Below the pieces are notes generated by a model, which saw only the letters and a list, made by a program, of their open reading frames with translations, had not been told where the DNA came from and searched no databases. Position numbers and translations under genes: made by a program. 64,000 nucleotides of DNA from an uncultured Kordiimonas sp. (GTDB lineage: Bacteria; Pseudomonadota; Alphaproteobacteria; Sphingomonadales; Kordiimonadaceae): NCBI GenBank assembly GCA_947492375.1, contig CANLMI010000002.1, positions 993,529-1,057,528 on the forward strand. The letters are read 5' to 3'. Below are positions 28,031-37,517 of this stretch, piece after piece (the first letter of the stretch is position 1; every line of letters begins with the position of its first letter).

Positions 28031-28984
28031 ATGGCTGCAAAATCACTCAAAGTTGCCGTTCAAATGGACCCGATGGAAACTGTTAATATCAACGGTGACA
28101 GCACCTTTGTTTTGATGCTGGAAGCACAAGCACGCGGCCACCAACTGTGGCATTACCTTGTCGAAGACCTAACATATGATCAAGGTCAGGTTCGCACCAG
28201 AGCACGGCCAGTAACTGTTCGTAGGGAAGAGGGTAACCATTTCACCTTCGGCGATGAGCAAACCATCAACCTCAAAGAAGATATCGACGTTATCTTAATG
28301 CGCCAGGACCCGCCATTCGATATGGCATATATCACTGCCACGCATTTACTTGATTTAGTGCACCCTGAAACACTTGTTGTAAACAACCCGACAGAAGTTA
28401 GAAACGCACCAGAAAAACTATTTGTCACACAGTTTCTGGATTTAATGCCCCCGACCATGATCACGCGTAATGAAGATGAAGTTAAAGCTTTCCGTGAAAA
28501 GCACGGCGAGATTATTGTAAAGCCCCTGTATGGTAACGGCGGCGCTGGCGTGTTTCATTTACGAGAAAACGATTCAAACCTGGGTAGTTTGATGGAAATG
28601 TTCTTGGGGCTGAACCGCGAGCCCGTCATGGTACAAAAGTTTTTGCCTGATGTGGTTGGCGGCGATAAACGTATCGTATTGATCGACGGCGAGCCAGCAG
28701 GGGCGGTTAACCGTATTCCTGCCAAAGGTGAAATCCGCTCCAATCTGGTTGCAGGCGGTGAGGCAGCAAAGTCTGTTCTAACAGAGCGCGAGCAAGAGAT
28801 TTGTGCACGGCTTGGCCCAGAATTGAAAAAACGAGGCCTTATATTTGTGGGTATTGATGTTATCGGTGATTGGCTTACAGAAATTAACGTAACATCACCA
28901 ACCGGCCTACAATCAATTAATGCCTTTGACGGCGTTAAATTGGAAGCAGATATATGGAAAGCAATTGAGGGAAAAGTTAGCTAA
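28031..28984 (+). CDS. gshB: Glutathione synthetase
   Basis: 317 residues, standard. Adds glycine to gamma-glutamylcysteine using ATP. ATP-grasp features seen: QMDPMETVNINGDSTF at the N-terminus, IIVKPLYGNGGAGVFHL (ATP loop), GDKRIVLIDGEPAGAVNRIP and GLIFVGIDVIGDWLTEINVTSPTG near the C-terminus with metal ligands. AAAGGAAG precedes the ATG. Ends at a strong hairpin shared with parB. Confidence 0.97.
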   Translation: MAAKSLKVAVQMDPMETVNINGDSTFVLMLEAQARGHQLWHYLVEDLTYDQGQVRTRARPVTVRREEGNHFTFGDEQTINLKEDIDVILMRQDPPFDMAYITATHLLDLVHPETLVVNNPTEVRNAPEKLFVTQFLDLMPPTMITRNEDEVKAFREKHGEIIVKPLYGNGGAGVFHLRENDSNLGSLMEMFLGLNREPVMVQKFLPDVVGGDKRIVLIDGEPAGAVNRIPAKGEIRSNLVAGGEAAKSVLTEREQEICARLGPELKKRGLIFVGIDVIGDWLTEINVTSPTGLQSINAFDGVKLEADIWKAIEGKVS

Positions 28985-29004
28985 AACCTTTATTTTAAAA
29001 GCAA

Positions 29005-29029
29005 TTAAGGTGCTTCAATAGCACCTTAA
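29005..29029. terminator. Bidirectional hairpin between gshB and parB
   Basis: Perfect 9-base-pair stem TTAAGGTGC/GCACCTTAA with a 7-base loop between two convergent genes; it overlaps the parB stop codon. A-rich and T-rich flanks suit termination on both strands. Confidence 0.65.
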
Positions 29030-29928
29030 AACCCACAGACACCAAGTTTGCTGCATAATTCATCAAGCTGCTCCAGATCTTCATAACGAATAGTCACTGA
29101 GCCACCTTGGCCTTCATGTGAAATTGATGTTTTCATTCCCATCGCTGCTGTAAGATCTTTTTCTAGAGCAATTGTGTCAGCATCCTTTGAATTACCAGAC
29201 AAAGAGCCTTTATTAGTTGATTGACGTTTGGGTCTACCTTTTAGCCCGCGAATTATTTCTTCCACTTGGCGAACGCTAAGGCCCTCAGCAACAATTCGTT
29301 TTGCAATTGCACTTGGGTTTTCAGCTCCAATCAATGCCCTAGCATGCCCCATAGAAAGCTTACCTTCATCAACAAGCTGTTGGACATCCTGGGGTAAACT
29401 TAAAAGCCGTAAAAGGTTTGCAACGTGGCTTCTGCTTTTCCCAACAACTTCAGCAACACCTTCCTGAGTATGCCCAAACTCATCCATTAACCGGCGAAAA
29501 GCAACAGCTTCCTCAACCGAAGACAGGTCTTGTCGTTGGATATTTTCGATGATAGCAACTTGTAAGACCTCTCCATCATCAAGATCACGAACAACAACAG
29601 GAACTTCATGAATACCGGCTTTTTGTGCTGCACGCCAGCGGCGTTCACCAGCAACAATCTGATATTTATCAATACCAATTGACCGCACTAAAATAGGTTG
29701 AAGAACACCTTTTTCCTTCACTGAACTTGTAAGTTCATCAAGATGTTCTTGATTAAAATGATGGCGTGGCTGTTCTTTATTGCGCTCAAGAAATTCGATA
29801 GGAAGCATCCGCCTGCCGCTTGCAGGACCTGCCATACCTGTGTTTGATGTATCTACCACCACATCAACAACTGGCCTGTCATCGCCGAGCAATGCAGAAA
29901 GACCTTTTCCTAATCCTTTTCTAACCAT
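29026..29928 (-). CDS. parB: Chromosome partitioning protein ParB
   Basis: 300 residues. The CTPase/N-terminal domain has EQPRHHFNQEHLDELTSSVKE and the CTP-binding GERRWRAAQKAG (residues about 100-111); the middle helix-turn-helix includes EGVAEVVGKSRSHVANLLRLL and LSMGHARALIGA; the C-terminus is the dimerisation domain. ParB loads at parS and spreads as a CTP-dependent clamp. Four perfect parS copies lie at 31409-33909. Forms the usual parA-parB pair with the gene just upstream. Confidence 0.97.
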   Translation of the reverse strand: MVRKGLGKGLSALLGDDRPVVDVVVDTSNTGMAGPASGRRMLPIEFLERNKEQPRHHFNQEHLDELTSSVKEKGVLQPILVRSIGIDKYQIVAGERRWRAAQKAGIHEVPVVVRDLDDGEVLQVAIIENIQRQDLSSVEEAVAFRRLMDEFGHTQEGVAEVVGKSRSHVANLLRLLSLPQDVQQLVDEGKLSMGHARALIGAENPSAIAKRIVAEGLSVRQVEEIIRGLKGRPKRQSTNKGSLSGNSKDADTIALEKDLTAAMGMKTSISHEGQGGSVTIRYEDLEQLDELCSKLGVCGF

Positions 29929-29974
29929 TGGTATCCTAACTAATTACTTATTATTGTTATCCGGCACATATTTT

Positions 29975-30766
29975 TTACGCTGCCAGTATTTCTTGTCGCC
30001 CTAGAATTTCACGGGCCAATTTTATATATGCTTGACTACCCACACACCGATGATCATATAAAAGAGCAGGCTTACCGTGGCTTGGCGCCTCTGACATTCT
30101 TACATTCCGGGGGATAACAGTTTCAAAAACTTTGTCACCTAAATACTCACGAACATCATCAGCTACCTGTTCTGACAAGTTGTTTCTTTTATCGAACATT
30201 GTCAGTAAAACACCATTAATTGTAAGCGCAGGATTAAGCGAAACCCTAACTTGTTCGATAGTTTTAAGGAGTAAACTTAACCCTTCGAGGGCGAAAAATT
30301 CACATTGTAAGGGAACAAGAACCGAATTTGCAGCAACAAGTGCATTAATCGTAAGCAGGGAAAGTGATGGCGGGCAATCAATAAGGATATAATCATAGTC
30401 ACTATCAGCCATATTTTTTTCAAAAGCTTGTGCCAGCCTGAAATTACGTTGTGGTAATTCTGCCAACTCTAGATCGGCACCTGATAAGTCAACAGTAGAT
30501 GGGATAATTGAGAGGCCGGGAATTTCCGTGTCCATAGCCGATTGTTTAATCGGGGCAGCACCCAAAACAACATCATATGATGTTACTTCACGGGCATTTC
30601 GGTCGATACCAAAGCCTGTACTTGCATTACCTTGTGGATCAAGGTCAAGGATCAAAACCTTGTTGCCAACAGCTGCCATTGCAGTGGCTAAATTTATCGC
30701 TGTTGTGGTTTTGCCGACACCGCCCTTTTGGTTAGCAATCGCAATAATATGTGTATCCGTCCCCAT
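29975..30766 (-). CDS. parA: Chromosome partitioning ATPase ParA
   Basis: 263 residues. Deviant Walker A IANQKGGVGKTTTAINLATA, the Walker B-like region VLILDLDPQGNASTG and DYILIDCPPSLSLLTINAL identify a MinD/ParA-family ATPase. It drives movement of ParB-parS complexes after origin duplication. Lies between rsmG and parB in the classic mnmG-rsmG-parA-parB order, 46 bases ahead of parB. Confidence 0.97.
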   Translation of the reverse strand: MGTDTHIIAIANQKGGVGKTTTAINLATAMAAVGNKVLILDLDPQGNASTGFGIDRNAREVTSYDVVLGAAPIKQSAMDTEIPGLSIIPSTVDLSGADLELAELPQRNFRLAQAFEKNMADSDYDYILIDCPPSLSLLTINALVAANSVLVPLQCEFFALEGLSLLLKTIEQVRVSLNPALTINGVLLTMFDKRNNLSEQVADDVREYLGDKVFETVIPRNVRMSEAPSHGKPALLYDHRCVGSQAYIKLAREILGRQEILAA

Positions 30767-30835
30767 CCCAAAAGAACTCCCTACAATTTCCTTAGTTCAT
30801 CATTAGACTAAATTATTATGGCTTTTATCTAACGA

Positions 30836-31462
30836 TTATTTTCTTTTTATGTCCCAAAGGCGAATAATACTGGCACCTTTTTCTGTTTTGCTTTCAAAAC
30901 TAGATGATTTCATTGTCCAATATGTTTGCGCTTCGGTCAATTCTTCTTCTGCGGTTTGACCTTTTAAAAGCCACAGCTCTATTTTAGGGTTTTTCAGAAA
31001 AGGTTCACTCCATTCAAGGAGTTGGCTGATTTTTGCACACGCACGTGACGTAATTAAATCAACATCAAAAGGTGTTATTTTTTCAATGCGCTCATTATGA
31101 ATTGTTGTATCAACCCCTATCATCCGAGCAACTTGGCTCATAAAGCTGCATTTCTTGCCGTTCGACTCGACCATATGAACTTTATTAACCCCCATAGCTC
31201 CAAGAACTAACCCGGGAAAACCTGCACCAGAGCCAATATCCAGTAAGGTTTGTGGCATTGTTGCCAATACTTTTTCAAGATGATTATAAATTTGTGCAGA
31301 ATCATAAAAATGGCGAAGCCACATATCATCAAGAGTACTGTTAGATACAAGGTTTTTGGCTTTTTGCCACTTTATAAGGAGCTCTGAGTATTCCACAAGT
31401 TTATCCAATGTTTCACGTGAAACATTAGTTTCTTTTTGAAACTGGGCAGCACTAAATATCAT
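30836..31462 (-). CDS. rsmG: 16S rRNA (guanine-527-N7)-methyltransferase
   Basis: 208 residues. SAM-binding loop LLDIGSGAGFPGLVLGAMG, then MVESNGKKCSFMSQVARMIGV, are RsmG signatures. Modifies G527 of 16S rRNA, a site linked to streptomycin sensitivity. A parS palindrome is embedded near residues 14-18, where it is read as VSRET. Starts 14 bases after mnmG. Confidence 0.96.
   Translation of the reverse strand: MIFSAAQFQKETNVSRETLDKLVEYSELLIKWQKAKNLVSNSTLDDMWLRHFYDSAQIYNHLEKVLATMPQTLLDIGSGAGFPGLVLGAMGVNKVHMVESNGKKCSFMSQVARMIGVDTTIHNERIEKITPFDVDLITSRACAKISQLLEWSEPFLKNPKIELWLLKGQTAEEELTEAQTYWTMKSSSFESKTEKGASIIRLWDIKRK
31409..31424. promoter_or_regulatory. parS: parS centromere site 1 (within rsmG)
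   Basis: Exact 16-base palindrome TGTTTCACGTGAAACA, the widely conserved ParB-binding site. Located in the 5' end of rsmG about 1.5 kb from parB. Confidence 0.95.
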
Positions 31463-31476
31463 AGTAAATAATACTC

Positions 31477-33360
31477 TTAAGCGGCTTTACGGCGTTTAAC
31501 ATACCGCAGAAGAAGCGAGAGGGCAGCAGGTGTAACACCTGCAATTCTTGCTGCAGCACCTAATGTTGCTGGCCGCGCAGTTTTAAATTTCTCACGCATT
31601 TCATTTGAAAGACCAATAACATCGTCAAAATCAAGTTCATCAGGAATTATCAGAGCTTCATCCTTACGGAAGGCATTCACATCTTCCTGCTGACGGTCAA
31701 GATAACTTTTATAAGACGCATCAATCGCTAACTGTTCAATGCTATCCTTTGAAATATTTCCAAGTTCATCGGGCCATATTTTCAAAAGGTCATCAAAGTC
31801 AAAATCATTAAAACCAAGAAGTATTTCAGCGGTACGGCGAACACCATCTTGCTTTACTTTTAAACCATATTTTATCAATTCATTAGGAGTAATATTTAAT
31901 GACCTCAGGATATTACGTCCTTTTTCCAGCTCAGTTAGTTTTTCAGAAAAAGCTTTCTCACGCTGCTGTTCAACTAAACCAAATTCAATACCCTTAGGTG
32001 TTAGCCTTTGATCTGCATTATCAGCACGGAGCGACAATCGATATTCTGCCCGGCTTGTAAACATTCTATATGGCTCACGAGTACCTTGTGTCAACAAATC
32101 ATCAATCATAACACCGATATATGCATCAGCACGATCAAGAATAAAAGCGCCCTTTTCATCAAGCTGACCACATGATTTAATTGCAGCATTAGTACCAGCG
32201 ATCAAACCTTGAGCCGCTGCTTCTTCATATCCGGTTGTACCATTAATTTGACCAGCTAAATAAAGCCCTTCAGCTTTTCTGGTTTCCAAAGTCACATGCA
32301 ATTCACGCGGATCGACAAAATCATATTCAATCGCATATCCGTGTTGAATTATTATAGTATTTTCAAGCCCGGGTATGGATGCAATCATCTTTTCCTGAAC
32401 ATCTTCGGGCAGGCTTGTTGAAATACCATTTGGATAAACTGTATGATCGTCTAACCCTTCAGGTTCAAGAAAAACCTGATGGCTTTCTTTATCTGCAAAT
32501 CGAACAATTTTATCCTCAATCGATGGGCAATAACGCGGCCCGCTACTTTCAATCTGACCTGAATACATTGGGGATCGATTAATATTTTCCTCAATGATTT
32601 TATGTGTTTCAGATGTCGTTCGCGTCATATAACAGCTTATTTGTGGAACTGTTACTTCATCAGTCATAAATGAAAATGGTACCGGTGGGTTATCACCAGG
32701 TTGTTCTTCGCATTTATCCCAATCAATAGTTCGCCCATCAAGGCGCGCTGGCGTACCTGTTTTTAATCGACCTAACTCGAAACCTAAATTCATCAATGTA
32801 TCAGAGAGGCCGAGAGCTGGCGCTTCGTCAACACGGCCCGCTGGTATTTGCTTTTCACCAATATGAATCATACCGCGCAAAAACGTACCGGTTGTTAAGA
32901 TGACTGCTTTTGACGTAATTTTTTGCCCCCCAGCAGTAATCACACCTTCAATACAAGGCTTCGATGTTTCACGTGAAACAATTAAATCCTCAACAGCAGC
33001 GCCAAGAATATCCAAATTCTTATAATCATTTAAGATACTTTGCATGGCTTCACGGTAAAGTTTACGATCTGATTGCGCGCGAGGCCCCTGAACAGCAGGT
33101 CCCTTTCTTTTATTCAAAAGACGAAATTGGATACCAGAAGCATCAGCAACCTTACCCATAATACCGTCAAGTGCATCAATTTCGCGAACTAAATGCCCTT
33201 TACCTAATCCACCAATTGCAGGGTTACATGACATTTCACCAATGGTTTCTACTTTATGTGTAACGAGTAGAGTTTTAGCTCCAACACGTGCAGAAGCTGC
33301 TGCTGCCTCACAGCCTGCATGACCTCCGCCAATTACAATGACATCATAATTTTCTGTCAT
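31477..33360 (-). CDS. mnmG: tRNA uridine-5-carboxymethylaminomethyl modification enzyme MnmG (GidA)
   Basis: 627 residues, standard. FAD-binding [21 protein letters not shown] at the N-terminus, [23 protein letters not shown], and [21 protein letters not shown] are family hallmarks; the C-terminal helical domain ends [13 protein letters not shown]. Works with MnmE at the tRNA wobble uridine. Carries a parS site read as VSRET around residue 127-131. Upstream mnmE is separated by 202 bases containing another parS. Confidence 0.97.
   Translation of the reverse strand: MTENYDVIVIGGGHAGCEAAAASARVGAKTLLVTHKVETIGEMSCNPAIGGLGKGHLVREIDALDGIMGKVADASGIQFRLLNKRKGPAVQGPRAQSDRKLYREAMQSILNDYKNLDILGAAVEDLIVSRETSKPCIEGVITAGGQKITSKAVILTTGTFLRGMIHIGEKQIPAGRVDEAPALGLSDTLMNLGFELGRLKTGTPARLDGRTIDWDKCEEQPGDNPPVPFSFMTDEVTVPQISCYMTRTTSETHKIIEENINRSPMYSGQIESSGPRYCPSIEDKIVRFADKESHQVFLEPEGLDDHTVYPNGISTSLPEDVQEKMIASIPGLENTIIIQHGYAIEYDFVDPRELHVTLETRKAEGLYLAGQINGTTGYEEAAAQGLIAGTNAAIKSCGQLDEKGAFILDRADAYIGVMIDDLLTQGTREPYRMFTSRAEYRLSLRADNADQRLTPKGIEFGLVEQQREKAFSEKLTELEKGRNILRSLNITPNELIKYGLKVKQDGVRRTAEILLGFNDFDFDDLLKIWPDELGNISKDSIEQLAIDASYKSYLDRQQEDVNAFRKDEALIIPDELDFDDVIGLSNEMREKFKTARPATLGAAARIAGVTPAALSLLLRYVKRRKAA
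32965..32980. promoter_or_regulatory. parS: parS centromere site 2 (within mnmG)
   Basis: Second exact copy of the TGTTTCACGTGAAACA palindrome, in the coding part of mnmG. Confidence 0.95.
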
Positions 33361-33545
33361 ATTTAAAACCTATCTGTAAAATTTAAGCTACTCTATCTAT
33401 ATAATGAAGCTTGAATGATTGAACATATAGTCCGAATATACCGTATAATAAAGCGGCTTGATATAGCCTTGTTTATACCACGAGTCAAAAATGAAAGACG
33501 ATAATCTATATAGAACCTAAATATTCTGAAGAGATTAAACCATGA

Positions 33546-33561
33546 TGTTTCACGTGAAACA
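33546..33561. promoter_or_regulatory. parS: parS centromere site 3 (mnmG-mnmE gap)
   Basis: Third exact parS copy, in the intergenic space immediately after the mnmE stop codon. Confidence 0.95.
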
Positions 33562-33562
33562 C

Positions 33563-34924
33563 TTATTTCCCGATACAAAAATCAGAAAAAACAATATCGA
33601 GCATATCCTCAACATCAACACGGCCTGTTATCTCACCAAGTGACCTTACCGCCATTCTGATATCTTCAGCTGCTAAAACCGCGTCAAAACCAGCATTCGT
33701 TTCAAATCGTTCAATGTGACCGATACAATCTTCTAATGCTTTTCTATGACGAACACGAGTTAGGGATGGTAAATCACGTCCATCCATAACATCTAAGATA
33801 TATGCTGAGATAGCTTGAAATAAATGATCAAGCCCAAAATTTTCTTTTACTGACACGCCTATTATATCAACTATTGATACTTCAGACTTTAAATGTTTCA
33901 CGTGAAACATCTGATCATCGTTCATACGATCAGATTGTGTAACTATAACGATAGACTTGTTATCTAATATTGCTGTTAGACTATCTGGTACATATGGCCA
34001 GTTATCAGCTCGTACTAAAACAAGTTTTAAGTCTGCATCGTTTGCTTTTTCAAATGCACGTCTGATACCTTCTTTCTCAATGGCATTTGTTGCAGACCTG
34101 ATACCAGCCGTATCAATCAAGCGAACTGGATAGCCAGCTAAATCAAGTTGCACTTCAATTGTATCACGGGTCGTACCAGCTTCTTCAGAAACTATTGCCA
34201 CATCAGATTTTGCTAGCGCGTTCAACAGCGTCGATTTACCAACATTTGGTTCGCCAAGAATAACAACTCTAAAACCGTCTCGAATTGCCTGACCACGGCG
34301 ATTATCATCTAAATACTGTATAATTTCATTTTTAAATTTCAACATATTGGGTTTTACTGCGCCAGCTACGCCTTCAGGTAAATCCTCATCAGGAAAATCA
34401 ATATCAGCTTCTAAATGACCCAAATGACCCAATAGTTTACTACGCCATCCTTCATAAATATCACGAAGGCTACCATCCATTTGCGATAAAGCTTGACTCC
34501 GCTGCGCTAACGTTTGCGCATGGATTAAATCATTCAGCCCTTCGGCCGCTGTTAAATCCATTTTATTATTTTCAAATGCACGCCTTGAAAACTCACCCGG
34601 TTCTGCCATACGCAGGCCATCAATTGAATTTAATGCAGTAGACACACCTTCAATAACCGCACGGCCACCATGCAAGTGTAGTTCTATAACATCTTCACCT
34701 GTAAAACTATTCGGTGCTGGAAAACTTAGCACCAACGCCTGATCAAGTCTGTTACCATTAGCGTCCATAAGTTCACGCAGTGATGCATATCTAGGCTTTG
34801 GTAATGGTTTTTTAGTCAGTAATTTCAATACATTAAGTGCAGAAGGGCCACTGATACGAATAACAGCGACACCTGCTGTCCCCGTACCGCTTGCTAAAGC
34901 AAAAATTGTATCCTGACATATCAT
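33563..34924 (-). CDS. mnmE: tRNA modification GTPase MnmE (TrmE)
   Basis: 453 residues from the ATG at 34924, preceded by AAAGGTAAG; a GTG 21 bases upstream is less likely. Formyl-THF-binding N-terminal domain (DTIFALASGTGTAGVAVIRISG), then a G domain inserted in helices: GEPNVGKSTLLNALAKS (G1), DTAGIRSATNAIEKEGI (G3), and the C-terminal CIGK that is the essential conserved end. Carries parS site 4 near residues 338-343, read as MFHVKH. Divergent from ogt. Confidence 0.97.
   Translation of the reverse strand: MICQDTIFALASGTGTAGVAVIRISGPSALNVLKLLTKKPLPKPRYASLRELMDANGNRLDQALVLSFPAPNSFTGEDVIELHLHGGRAVIEGVSTALNSIDGLRMAEPGEFSRRAFENNKMDLTAAEGLNDLIHAQTLAQRSQALSQMDGSLRDIYEGWRSKLLGHLGHLEADIDFPDEDLPEGVAGAVKPNMLKFKNEIIQYLDDNRRGQAIRDGFRVVILGEPNVGKSTLLNALAKSDVAIVSEEAGTTRDTIEVQLDLAGYPVRLIDTAGIRSATNAIEKEGIRRAFEKANDADLKLVLVRADNWPYVPDSLTAILDNKSIVIVTQSDRMNDDQMFHVKHLKSEVSIVDIIGVSVKENFGLDHLFQAISAYILDVMDGRDLPSLTRVRHRKALEDCIGHIERFETNAGFDAVLAAEDIRMAVRSLGEITGRVDVEDMLDIVFSDFCIGK
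33894..33909. promoter_or_regulatory. parS: parS centromere site 4 (within mnmE)
   Basis: Fourth exact parS copy, in the coding part of mnmE. Confidence 0.95.
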
Positions 34925-35045
34925 TAAAAAACTTACCTTTACCACAATAGATCGTATGAATTTCCTTGCTGATCATGTCTTGTAGCAATAGGACTGTAAG
35001 AGGGAAATGTATTTCCTTCAAATTCAAAGTAAAAAGATTAATGCA

Positions 35046-35540
35046 ATGCCACAACTTTCGCTTCACACACCCATCATGGATATCACGATCACTGAATTTG
35101 ATGAAAAGATAGTCTCACTTGATTGGGGTTGGTCTCCTTTTCAGGAACCGACACCTTTTTTGAAGGAAGCAAAAAAACAATTAGATGCCTACTTTGACGG
35201 CGATTTACTGAATAATTTCGACTTGCCACTGGACCTTGATGGCAGCAAACATCAAAGAAACGTCTGGCAAGCCATGCTGGAAATCCCATTTGGTGAAACA
35301 GTTACTTACGGCGAACTTGCCAAAAAAATCGGGTCAGCAGCACAGCCTGTTGGAACTGCATGCGGTACTAACCCAGTACCTATTATTGTACCATGTCACC
35401 GCGTACTTGCATCAGGTAATAAAATGGGTGGTTTTTCAGGTGAGGGCGGTGTTCATACCAAAAGAGCGCTTCTAATCCTTGAGGGAGCGATGGAATACAA
35501 GGAAGAAATACTGGAAGAACAATTAAACCTTCTTGATTAA
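35046..35540 (+). CDS. ogt: Methylated-DNA-protein cysteine methyltransferase (Ogt/MGMT)
   Basis: 164 residues from the ATG at 35046, which gives the usual MPQLSLHTP beginning; an ATG at 35007 would add 13 residues and has a GAGGG set too close. Suicide repair protein removing alkyl groups from O6 of guanine. The acceptor Cys is in VPCHRVLASG, with the helix-turn-helix segment VTYGELAKKIG and GMGGF-like KMGGFSGEGG. A single-domain form, not an Ada fusion. Confidence 0.92.
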   Translation: MPQLSLHTPIMDITITEFDEKIVSLDWGWSPFQEPTPFLKEAKKQLDAYFDGDLLNNFDLPLDLDGSKHQRNVWQAMLEIPFGETVTYGELAKKIGSAAQPVGTACGTNPVPIIVPCHRVLASGNKMGGFSGEGGVHTKRALLILEGAMEYKEEILEEQLNLLD

Positions 35541-35555
35541 TCAATAGATAAAGCG

Positions 35556-35584
35556 AAAAAGGCCCACATAAAATGCAGGCCTTT
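35556..35584. terminator. Hairpin between ogt and rho
   Basis: Stem AAAGGCC/GGCCTTT with a 13-base loop in the 67-base gap between convergent ogt and rho. It is flanked by A/T runs, so it could end transcripts from both directions. Confidence 0.6.
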
Positions 35585-35607
35585 CAACTATTCCATACTA
35601 AACAGTT

Positions 35608-36864
35608 TTAATTATTCATCTGAGAGAAGAAATCTTCGTTATTTGGTGCATCCTTGAGTTTAGAAAGCAAGAATTCCATCGCATCCACTGTTCCCATTGG
35701 AGTCAGAATACGGCGAAGTACCCACATTTTCGCAAGGGTTCCCTGATCCACAAGAAGTTCTTCTTTCCGTGTACCAGATTTGAGAATATCAATCGCAGGG
35801 AAGACACGCTTATCAGCAACTTTACGGTCCAGAACAATCTCACTGTTGCCCGTACCTTTAAATTCTTCAAAGATAACTTCATCCATACGGCTACCAGTTT
35901 CAATCAGTGCTGTTGCAATGATAGAAAGTGATCCACCTTCCTCGATATTACGCGCTGCACCAAAGAAACGTTTAGGTCGCTGGAGCGCATTTGCGTCTAC
36001 ACCGCCCGTTAGAACCTTACCTGACGATGGAACAACCGTGTTATATGCCCGTGCGAGGCGCGTGATACTATCAAGTAGGATTACAACGTCCTTGCCGTGC
36101 TCAACAAGTCGCTTTGCCTTCTCAATGACCATCTCTGACACTTGTACGTGGCGCGATGCTGGTTCATCAAACGTGGATGATACCACTTCACCGTTAACAC
36201 TGCGTTGCATGTCAGTCACTTCCTCAGGGCGTTCATCAATTAAAAGGACAATAACATAACACTCAGGATGATTGCGGGTGATACTCTGTGCAATATTTTG
36301 AAGAAGAACTGTTTTACCCGTGCGCGGCGGCGCAACGATAAGCGCACGCTGGCCCTTACCAATAGGTGCAACAAGATCGATAACCCTCGGTGATTTATCT
36401 TTTACTGTTGGATCATCCGGGTCAAGCTTTAGACGCTCATCAGGATATAACGGTGTAAGGTTATCAAAGTGAACTTTATGGCGGGTTTTTTCTGGTTCTT
36501 CAAAATTTAATTTTGAAACTTTCAAAAGAGCAAAATACCGCTCACCGTCCTTTGGTGCCCGGATCTGCCCTTCAACTGTATCGCCTGTGCGAAGACCAAA
36601 GCGTCTGATTTGGCTTGGGCTAACATAAATATCATCAGGGCCTGGAAGGTAGTTTGCTTCTGGGCTTCTCAAAAAACCGAAACCATCAGATAATATCTCG
36701 ATAACGCCGCCGCCCATGATTTCAATATCATCATCCGCGAGATGCTTCAGGATAGCAAACATCATATCCTGCTTGCGCATACTGTTTGCGTTTTCAACAC
36801 CTACTTCTTCAGCAAGGGTTAAAAGATCAGCGGGGCTTTTTTTCTTAAGGTCTTGTAAATGCAT
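35608..36864 (-). CDS. rho: Transcription termination factor Rho
   Basis: 418 residues from the ATG at 36864 (a TTG 12 bases upstream is less likely). N-terminal RNA-binding part starts [15 protein letters not shown], the OB fold includes [20 protein letters not shown], and the ATPase has Walker [16 protein letters not shown] and Walker [14 protein letters not shown]. The hexameric helicase ends untranslated transcripts. Neighbour of hemJ-hemE as in other alphaproteobacterial origin regions. Confidence 0.98.
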   Translation of the reverse strand: MHLQDLKKKSPADLLTLAEEVGVENANSMRKQDMMFAILKHLADDDIEIMGGGVIEILSDGFGFLRSPEANYLPGPDDIYVSPSQIRRFGLRTGDTVEGQIRAPKDGERYFALLKVSKLNFEEPEKTRHKVHFDNLTPLYPDERLKLDPDDPTVKDKSPRVIDLVAPIGKGQRALIVAPPRTGKTVLLQNIAQSITRNHPECYVIVLLIDERPEEVTDMQRSVNGEVVSSTFDEPASRHVQVSEMVIEKAKRLVEHGKDVVILLDSITRLARAYNTVVPSSGKVLTGGVDANALQRPKRFFGAARNIEEGGSLSIIATALIETGSRMDEVIFEEFKGTGNSEIVLDRKVADKRVFPAIDILKSGTRKEELLVDQGTLAKMWVLRRILTPMGTVDAMEFLLSKLKDAPNNEDFFSQMNN

Positions 36865-37049
36865 GGGTTTTACCAATTTTTATATGGTGATTCCGGATGA
36901 CTCGTTAAATTCATCTCTATTTTTTCATATAATATGCGCAGAAATGGGCTTAAACGAGGAATTTGTGTGAAGAGATATTTATCAATTTTGAACAGTTTGA
37001 TTGTAGATCAAACCTACAAACTGTCAAGATTTTTGGCGGTGTATCAAAA

Positions 37050-37496
37050 TTAAAACGGCTTGGCAACCGCCAAAATCACAATCGCAATAATGAATAGAGC
37101 AGGAACTTCATTAATCAGGCGAAAATACTTCTCGCTGTGTGGCCGTTCACCGCTCGCTAAATGACGACGTGTTTTAGCAAGCATCATGTGAAATCCAGTA
37201 AGCAAAAAGACCAAAAACAGCTTTGTGTGCAACCATCCACCATTATTCAACCCGATAGTAATAACAAGGGTTAAACCTAAAGCCCACGCAATCATCATTG
37301 CCGGGTTCATGATGATACGAAGCAATCTGATTTCCCGTTCTTGCCAACGTTTGTCTTCTTCGCTGTCAACATCATATTGCATATGATAGGCGAAAAAGCG
37401 TGGCATCATAAAAAGGCCCGCCATCCAGAAAATCACAAAAATAATATGGAATGACTTTATCCACAGATAAGCACTATTTAAAAAGTCTTCCATCAT
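37050..37496 (-). CDS. hemJ: Protoporphyrinogen oxidase HemJ
   Basis: 148 residues with four transmembrane helices. First helix LWIKSFHIIFVIFWMAGLFMMPR carries the conserved His, and HTKLFLVFLLTGFHMML carries the conserved Lys; both are needed in the HemJ family. It oxidises protoporphyrinogen IX in the inner membrane. AGGAAAA precedes a double ATG. It follows hemE after 21 bases, and the two haem-synthesis genes are likely co-transcribed. Confidence 0.9.
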   Translation of the reverse strand: MMEDFLNSAYLWIKSFHIIFVIFWMAGLFMMPRFFAYHMQYDVDSEEDKRWQEREIRLLRIIMNPAMMIAWALGLTLVITIGLNNGGWLHTKLFLVFLLTGFHMMLAKTRRHLASGERPHSEKYFRLINEVPALFIIAIVILAVAKPF

Positions 37497-37517
37497 TTTT
37501 CCTAGTTTGCTGGATAC

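Noticed and set aside
33393-33578. Short minus-strand reading frame in the mnmG-mnmE gap
   Set aside because: Overlaps the mnmE end and a parS site, has no ribosome site and no recognisable product; treated as chance.
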